A stretch of DNA of 8,993 bases from NCBI GenBank assembly GCA_964568355.1, contig CAZMRK010000130.1, forward strand, positions 1 through 8,993, read 5' to 3'. The position numbers and the translations under genes were made by a program. The notes beneath the pieces are model-generated. The model saw only the letters and a list, made by a program, of their open reading frames with translations, searched no databases and was not told where the DNA came from. Below are positions 5,034-8,993 of the stretch, in pieces. Each line of letters starts with the position of its first letter. The first letter of the stretch is position 1. Source of the DNA: JAJPJX01 sp964568355 (GTDB lineage: Bacteria; Acidobacteriota; Terriglobia; Bryobacterales; Bryobacteraceae).

Positions 5034-6857
5034 ATGAGCGCGGCGCACCGGAGGATCGAAGCGCTTCTGAGATCCGTAAACTCCTCGCTGCCGGAGGTGC
5101 CCGGCTACCGCGTGCGCGCGCTGCTGGGTCGCGGCGGCATGGGAGTGGTGTACGCAGCCCAGCGGCAGCAAACCGGAGAACTGGTCGCCATCAAGCTGCT
5201 GCGAGCCGATATCGCTACGCCGGCCACTCTGGCTCGCTTCGATCGTGAGCGCAACATTCTGGCCCGCCTCGATCACCCCGATATTGCCAGGCTCCTCGAT
5301 GCCGGCGAGACCGGCGACCATCGTCCCTACCTGGTGATGGAATATGTCGAAGGTCAGCCGATCGTCGATTATTGCGCAAGCCGGGCGCCGGACCTGCGGG
5401 CGCGCATCGTACTCTTCCACCGCGTCTGCCGCGCCGTCGCCGCGGCTCATGCTCTGCAAATTGTCCATCGCGATCTGAAGCCGGCCAATATCCTGGTCAC
5501 CAGCGACGGCCGGCCCAAGCTGGTGGATTTCGGAATCGCCAAGCCGGTCGCCCAAAGCAGTGACGTCTTGACTGCTACCGGCAATCGCTGGCTTACTCCG
5601 AAATACGCCAGCATCGAGCAGATTCGCGGCCGGACCATGACGCCCGCCTCCGACGTCTACTCGCTGGGCGTCATTCTGGCCGAGCTCTCCGGAGGCACAG
5701 ACAAGCGGCTCACCAGGATCGTGGCGCGTGCCACAGCCGAACAGCCGGAATCGCGCTACGCTTCCGCTCAGGCGCTGGCCGGAGATCTCGCCGCCTATCT
5801 GGAAGGCAGGCGCATTCCTCCGCCGAGGAGTTCGACCCGCATCGCAATCGCGTTCTGGATCATGGCCTTCGCTGCGTTGCTGTTCGTCGGATCTCTGGTG
5901 AGGAGCCGGCCCGACGTACCGCGCCTCTCGCCGCCCACACCGGCCGAGCGCGACTACCTGGTCGCCCGCCATCTCTGGGGCAAGTTTTCAGCCCCGGATC
6001 TTCTCAAGGCCGAGCAGTGGTTCCGCAAGGCCGTAAAGCTTGACCCGCGCTCCGCCCTGGCACATGCCGGTCTGGCGGACGCCCTCTACTTCTTGGGCGA
6101 ACTGGGCGTCCACCCTGCGTTCTCTGCGTTTCCGGAGGCCAAGGCGGCAGCCCTGCACGCCCTCAGTCTCGATCGCGATCTCCCCATCGCTCACGCCGTG
6201 CTGGGCAGCGTGCTCGTCGCGGGAGAGCATTCCTGGGGCAAAGCCGAGAGCGAGTTCCGGCGAGCGCTGCAGCTCGATCCGAATTGCATCCGCGCCCTCC
6301 ACGGCTACGGCTGCCTGCTGATGCGTCTGGCCAGATTCGCGGAAGCGCGGCGGATCATTGGGCGCGCCCGCCTGCTCGATCCGGCTTCCCCGATCCTGGG
6401 CGTCCTCGAAGCGCGCATCTCTTACTACGATCGGCGCTATGCCCTGGCGCGCGAGCAGCTCCGCGCTGTGCTCGATCGCGAACGCGGTTTCGCGCTGGCG
6501 CACTTTTATCTGGCGTTGTGCAACAGCTATCTCGGCCTCGCCGCGGAAGCGGAGCAGGAGATGCGCCAGGCGGAGTTAGGCCGCCAGGCGCTCGAGGTGG
6601 AGTTGGCATGGCTGCAGGCGCGCCATCACCGCCCGGAGGCGGGCCTTCGCCTCCTGGCTCGGCCGCCCGCGAATCCGACCGTCGCCCTGCTGGCCGGCGA
6701 ACTGAATCGGCCGGACCGCGCCTTCTCTATATTGGAACAAGCTCTTCAACAGAATCAGCCGGCAATCCTGGCATTGCGCGCGGATCCGCGCTTCGATTGC
6801 CTCCGGCGGGATCCGCGCTACGCGAGCCTTTTGCGTCGCGCGGGCTTCGAACCGTAA
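5034..6857 (+). CDS. Transmembrane Ser/Thr protein kinase with TPR C-terminal domain
   Basis: A 607-residue Hanks-type kinase. ATG 5034 lies one base after the sigma factor stop, with GGAAG nearby as ribosome binding site; an earlier in-frame ATG (4959) would overlap the sigma factor gene. The kinase domain spans about 25-258: glycine loop GRGGMGVVY (32-40), lysine K54 (VAIK), E72, catalytic HRDLKPAN (145-152, D147), DFG (165-167) and YASIEQ (191-196) in place of the usual YASPEQ. D207 begins DVYSLGVILAEL. The segment from there to the last helices is very short, so helix-G-region sequence appears to be missing. One membrane helix follows (about 270-289). An outside part of TPR-like repeats runs from about 303 to 545 (for example AEQWFRKAVKLDPRSALAHAGLADAL and AESEFRRALQLDPNCIRALHGYG), ending in DPRFDCLRRDPRYASLL. 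Catalytic residues are intact, so activity is expected. Sigma factor and kinase are surely co-transcribed. Confidence 0.92.
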   Translation: MSAAHRRIEALLRSVNSSLPEVPGYRVRALLGRGGMGVVYAAQRQQTGELVAIKLLRADIATPATLARFDRERNILARLDHPDIARLLDAGETGDHRPYLVMEYVEGQPIVDYCASRAPDLRARIVLFHRVCRAVAAAHALQIVHRDLKPANILVTSDGRPKLVDFGIAKPVAQSSDVLTATGNRWLTPKYASIEQIRGRTMTPASDVYSLGVILAELSGGTDKRLTRIVARATAEQPESRYASAQALAGDLAAYLEGRRIPPPRSSTRIAIAFWIMAFAALLFVGSLVRSRPDVPRLSPPTPAERDYLVARHLWGKFSAPDLLKAEQWFRKAVKLDPRSALAHAGLADALYFLGELGVHPAFSAFPEAKAAALHALSLDRDLPIAHAVLGSVLVAGEHSWGKAESEFRRALQLDPNCIRALHGYGCLLMRLARFAEARRIIGRARLLDPASPILGVLEARISYYDRRYALAREQLRAVLDRERGFALAHFYLALCNSYLGLAAEAEQEMRQAELGRQALEVELAWLQARHHRPEAGLRLLARPPANPTVALLAGELNRPDRAFSILEQALQQNQPAILALRADPRFDCLRRDPRYASLLRRAGFEP

Positions 6858-6889
6858 ACAGCCCCTCCCATAAAAAGCGCATTTTCTTT

Positions 6890-6902
6890 GGCGGATTCCG
6901 CC
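6890..6902. repeat. 13-bp palindrome between kinase and coiled-coil genes
   Basis: GGCGGATTCCGCC has 6-bp arms around a single base, within the 79-base gap after the kinase stop. With a one-base centre it cannot form a good RNA hairpin, so a protein-binding site is more likely than a terminator. It may also be chance in G+C-rich DNA. Confidence 0.3.
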
Positions 6903-6936
6903 CCCGTTTCACACATCAGGCCATGAGAGGCCACGA

Positions 6937-7416
6937 ATGCGAATACCTCGATCGATACTTGCCGTCTGGATGCTGCTTGCCGGCTCCGCCGCCCAGGCCC
7001 AGGAGGCGCCGTCCGCGGATGTGCGGCCCGCGCAGCTATTGCAGGAGTTACAAGCGCTTCGCCGCGAACTGCTCCAGGAGCTATGGGAGCGCCAGGCTGA
7101 GCGGGTCGAGCAGATAGAGGCCCGGCTCGAGCAGGCTCGCGCGCGCCGTCAGCGCCTGGAAGAGGCGGTTCGGGCACAGCAGGAGGACATGGGCAATTGG
7201 AGCCAGGAGCTTCAAAATGCCGAATACAATCCCCAGGAGCGCGCGCAACTCGAAGCCGCCAGAACCGCGGTGGATACCGAATCCCTTCAACGGACCACCC
7301 GCGAAAAGCGCGCCGCCGAAGAAGCGGAGGCGGCGCTCCTGGCGCGGCTGAATCGGGCCAGGGAGCGGCAGCGCCGCATCGCACAGGCTCTCGGCGCCGA
7401 ACCACCCGGCACGTAG
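6937..7416 (+). CDS. Secreted coiled-coil protein of unknown function
   Basis: A 159-residue protein. Residues 1-21 (MRIPRSILAVWMLLAGSAAQA) form a signal peptide with an AQA cleavage site. The rest is almost entirely charged helix rich in E, R, Q, A and L, with heptad-like spacing. One coiled coil covers about residues 31-85, from LLQELQALRRELLQEL to about EEAVRAQQ. After a short break (about 86-100, with NPQERAQLEAA) a second runs to about 152. There is no cysteine and no second membrane segment, so it should be soluble in the periplasm. GAGAGG at 6925-6930 sits six bases before the ATG and supports this start. It lies 79 bases after the kinase, on the same strand, and may belong to the same operon. 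The helical hairpin layout recalls periplasmic chaperone or stress proteins in a general way, but no named family is recognised. That it senses or responds to the kinase is inference. Confidence 0.75.
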   Translation: MRIPRSILAVWMLLAGSAAQAQEAPSADVRPAQLLQELQALRRELLQELWERQAERVEQIEARLEQARARRQRLEEAVRAQQEDMGNWSQELQNAEYNPQERAQLEAARTAVDTESLQRTTREKRAAEEAEAALLARLNRARERQRRIAQALGAEPPGT

Positions 7417-7417
7417 C

Positions 7418-7489
7418 GCAAGCTTCAGCTTGCTGCATCGACTTCAGTCGACTGCCGTTATTTCCCGGCCGCCTGTCCCGCGGGGAGGC
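7418..7489. repeat. Cluster of three adjacent hairpins, REP-like
   Basis: Hairpin 1 is GCAAGCT-TC-AGCTTGC (7418-7433). Hairpin 2 is TCGACT-TC-AGTCGA (7438-7451). Both are centred on CTTCAG. A third, weaker one pairs GCCT (7471-7474) with AGGC (7486-7489) around a CCCGCGGG core. Together they fill the first half of the 155-base gap after the coiled-coil gene, starting two bases after its stop. The twin-hairpin arrangement with a shared centre looks like a REP/BIME-type element; it could also attenuate transcription into the next gene. No T-run follows. Confidence 0.5.
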
Positions 7490-7558
7490 CTCTGCCGCCG
7501 CTCCAAATCGTGATGGGAACCCCGGCCGATCTTCACACCAGGCAGGACCACCGTTTTC

Positions 7559-7563
7559 GGAGG
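7559..7563 (+). promoter_or_regulatory. Ribosome binding site deciding the start at 7572
   Basis: GGAGG lies eight bases before ATG 7572. The frame is open for 125 further codons upstream, overlapping the coiled-coil gene, and this site together with the signal peptide that follows selects the internal start. Confidence 0.75.
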
Positions 7564-7571
7564 AACAACTT

Positions 7572-8108
7572 ATGTCAAATCGAATTCCATCGCTTCCCAT
7601 CGTTTTCGCGATCGGCCTGCTGGGCCTGATTGCCGCTCCGCGTAGCTTCGCCATTACCGGCGACTGGACCACAGTCGCCGCAGCCTGCGTCCCGGATGAA
7701 GAATCCGCCGGCAGGTACGCCGCGGAATTTGGCGCCTTCCAGTTCCGTGGTGCGAACACGGGCACCGTCGACGCGCGCTGCAACGTCACCAATCCACGCG
7801 ACGACACCAACAACCCAGGCTGGGGTGTCATGGAAGTCACCTACAATGACCCGGATGGCGCGGCGGCTCCCGCCCAGGTGGTAGTCTATCTCCGGCGAGT
7901 GCACAAGGTCACCGGGGCCAGCAGCGACATCGTTGTCTTTAACAGCAACGCGTTTGCCGCCGGACAGCAACTCCGCTCAGTCGGCTTCCACCACGCCTTC
8001 AACTTCACCGACTACGCGTACTACATCGCCTTCAGCGTCAGGCGCACAGTCTCCTCACTCGCCCCGAAGATCCAGCGCGTACGTCTCTATATCGCACCGG
8101 TGGGATAG
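7572..8108 (+). CDS. Small secreted protein of unknown function
   Basis: A 178-residue protein. Residues 1-27 form a signal peptide (MSNRIPS, a hydrophobic stretch and the site APRSFA before ITGDW). The mature 151 residues include two cysteines, C39 (AAACVPD) and C70 (DARCNVT), that could form one disulfide. The pattern suggests a beta-sandwich: alternating strands such as WGVMEVTYND, AQVVVYLRRV, DIVVFNS and AYYIAFSVRR, ending in IQRVRLYIAPVG. There is no catalytic motif or known domain that I recognise. Asn/Asp/Gly-rich loops (TNPRDDTNNPGW, NDPDG) are consistent with an extracellular binding module, which is a guess from appearance only. The start rests on GGAGG at 7559-7563 and the signal peptide. 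It follows the coiled-coil gene by 155 bases that hold hairpins, so it may have its own promoter. It may be a surface or periplasmic output of the sigma factor/kinase cassette, but nothing shows this directly. Confidence 0.78.
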   Translation: MSNRIPSLPIVFAIGLLGLIAAPRSFAITGDWTTVAAACVPDEESAGRYAAEFGAFQFRGANTGTVDARCNVTNPRDDTNNPGWGVMEVTYNDPDGAAAPAQVVVYLRRVHKVTGASSDIVVFNSNAFAAGQQLRSVGFHHAFNFTDYAYYIAFSVRRTVSSLAPKIQRVRLYIAPVG

Positions 8109-8120
8109 TAAAGCCCCATA

Positions 8121-8156
8121 CGCGGCTCGGTAGATCCACCATGTTACCGAGCCGCG
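8121..8156. terminator. Perfect 12-bp hairpin after the secreted protein gene
   Basis: CGCGGCTCGGTA (8121-8132) pairs exactly with TACCGAGCCGCG (8145-8156) around a 12-base loop, starting 12 bases after the stop at 8108. The very stable stem between convergent genes suggests a terminator, although ACCCTAAT rather than a T-run follows. Part of its right arm recurs at 8213-8223, so it may be a dispersed repeat used as a terminator. Confidence 0.6.
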
Positions 8157-8190
8157 ACCCTAATGCTCTGACCGCAAAATCTATTCCTTT

Positions 8191-8255
8191 CCGCTTGTGG
8201 TTCAGTGCCGGAACCGAGCCGCGCGCGTAAGCAAGCGGACAAACGAAATGGTCCG
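8191..8255. repeat. Nested hairpins with repeated ACCGAGCCGCG near the mutL end
   Basis: ACCGAGCCGCG at 8213-8223 exactly repeats 8146-8156 of the hairpin upstream. It sits inside an outer inverted repeat, CCGCTTG (8191-8197) with CAAGCGG (8232-8238), which also encloses GGTTC (8199-8203) pairing with GAACC (8211-8215). A further small stem, CGGAC (8236-8240) with GTCCG (8251-8255), ends ten bases before the mutL stop codon. The block probably serves as the mutL terminator and looks REP-like. Confidence 0.45.
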
Positions 8256-8264
8256 GTCACAGTA

Positions 8265-8993
8265 CTAGATGCGGTGGAAGGCCTTGAGAATCTCGCGTGT
8301 AGGATATTGCAGGGCGATCGGACGGCCGTGCGGGCAGCTCATGGGATAGTCGGTGGCGGCCAGTTGGCGTAAGAGCCATTCCATCTTGCTGTGATCCAGG
8401 CGGGTGTTGATTTTGATGGCTGCGCGGCAGGCGATCGAGGCCGCGATGTTCCGCCTTACGTCGTCGAGGGAGCGTCCCCGCAACTCCTTTTCGGCGATCT
8501 CCAGAATCTCGAACAGCACTTTTTCCAGTTCGCCCGCCGGAATGCCGGCCGGAGCGGCCTTGATCGCAATGGTGCGGTTGCCGAACGGCTCGGTCTCAAA
8601 ACCTGATGCGTTCAATTCGTCGGCGATGCGGGCGTACTCGATCTGCTGTTCCGGCGTGATCTGGACGATCAGCGGCATCAGCAGGCTCTGCATCTCCACC
8701 CTTCCGGCAGCGCGCTGGGCCAGCACTTTTTCAAACAGGATGCGCTCGTGGGCCACGTGCTGGTCAATGATCCACAGACCATCGCGGCCGGCCGCGATGA
8801 TGAAGCTCTCGTGCAACTGTCCCAGCGGCCGCAGATCGGAGAGCCCGGTCAGAGACGCAGCGGCGGGCGGCATGGCTTCCGGAGGAAACGCTCCGTGGGT
8901 ATCGGGAATCCGCAGCTTCAACGGCTCCGGAGGCGCCTCCGCGATGGCGGGTGGAGGGCCGCCGAAGTCCAGGCGGGGAGCCGGGCCGGCTTC
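8265..8993 (-). CDS. mutL: DNA mismatch repair protein MutL, C-terminal part (5' end outside window)
   Basis: The frame is open to the right edge of the window, so these are the last 242 residues of MutL; the TTG at 8921 is internal. The fragment begins in a proline/alanine-rich linker (about 8890-8993) that joins the N-terminal GHKL ATPase, not present here, to the C-terminal dimerisation domain. The latter opens with LGQLHESFIIAAGRDGLWIIDQHVAHERILFE. The endonuclease motif DQHA(x)2E(x)4E is present as DQHVAHERILFE (8765-8730), with Val for the usual Ala. Near the end are ACRAAIK and the zinc-site-like SCPHGRP (8339-8319). These mark the nicking type of MutL found in bacteria without MutH, so the protein should act as a latent metal-dependent endonuclease in mismatch repair with MutS and the sliding clamp. 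It converges on the secreted protein gene and is unrelated to it in function. Confidence 0.95.
   Translation of the reverse strand, partial: EAGPAPRLDFGGPPPAIAEAPPEPLKLRIPDTHGAFPPEAMPPAAASLTGLSDLRPLGQLHESFIIAAGRDGLWIIDQHVAHERILFEKVLAQRAAGRVEMQSLLMPLIVQITPEQQIEYARIADELNASGFETEPFGNRTIAIKAAPAGIPAGELEKVLFEILEIAEKELRGRSLDDVRRNIAASIACRAAIKINTRLDHSKMEWLLRQLAATDYPMSCPHGRPIALQYPTREILKAFHRI

Noticed and set aside
4989..5972. Long minus-strand open frame opposite the kinase gene
   Set aside because: The plus-strand kinase is certain; the antisense product has no family features.
7197..7571. Extension of the small secreted protein to 303 residues
   Set aside because: The extra 125 residues overlap the coiled-coil gene and hairpins; the internal start has a good ribosome binding site and signal peptide.
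6818..7840. Long open frame on the minus strand (340 codons)
   Set aside because: It runs across three plus-strand genes and their gaps, is rich in Pro/Arg/Ala as expected of a G+C-rich antisense frame, and has no recognisable motif.
8919..8921. TTG as the start of a short MutL-like protein
   Set aside because: The same frame stays open to the window edge as a proline-rich linker, as expected inside mutL.
1..8993. tRNA, rRNA, transposase, integrase or phage genes
   Set aside because: None was recognised on either strand.

Overview
The window is a G+C-rich stretch of bacterial chromosome. The gene mix suggests an Acidobacteriota genome, perhaps of the Solibacter/Bryobacter type: a DUF1501 protein, a secreted DUF4082 protein, an ECF sigma factor of the Sigma70_ECF (PF07638) kind directly followed by a membrane Ser/Thr kinase with a TPR tail, and several intergenic hairpins that look REP-like. 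This assignment is inferred from gene content; no rRNA or other phylogenetic marker is visible except part of mutL.

Layout, left to right. (1) 1-483 (+): the C-terminal end of a DUF1501 protein. (2) 484-807: non-coding, with a GGGGACA-type inverted repeat. (3) 808-3705 (+): a large secreted protein in which a CehA/McbA-type PHP metallohydrolase domain is preceded by a DUF4082 domain and two Ig-like repeats and followed by a second DUF4082-like domain. (4) 3720-3780: a long hairpin plus a short repeat between convergent genes. (5) 3781-4329 (-): a small outer-membrane beta-barrel protein, probably with a leaderless mRNA. (6) 4330-4474: a divergent promoter region with a perfect 8-bp dyad near its centre. 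(7) 4475-5032 and 5034-6857 (+): an ECF sigma factor and a transmembrane Ser/Thr kinase, one base apart. (8) 6937-7416 and 7572-8108 (+): a secreted coiled-coil protein and a small secreted protein of unknown function, separated by a cluster of three hairpins. (9) 8109-8264: more hairpins between convergent genes. (10) 8265-8993 (-): the C-terminal end of MutL.

The most coherent functional unit is the sigma factor/kinase pair. The sigma factor lacks the usual acidic residues in region 2.2 and has Ser-Thr there instead, next to a membrane kinase and with no anti-sigma gene visible. This fits activation of the sigma factor by phosphorylation, as known for EcfP/PknT. The divergent barrel gene and the two downstream secreted proteins are plausible outputs or partners, but that is inference. 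The flanking DUF1501 and mutL genes appear to be unrelated chromosomal neighbours. No tRNA, rRNA, CRISPR array, transposase or integrase was seen.
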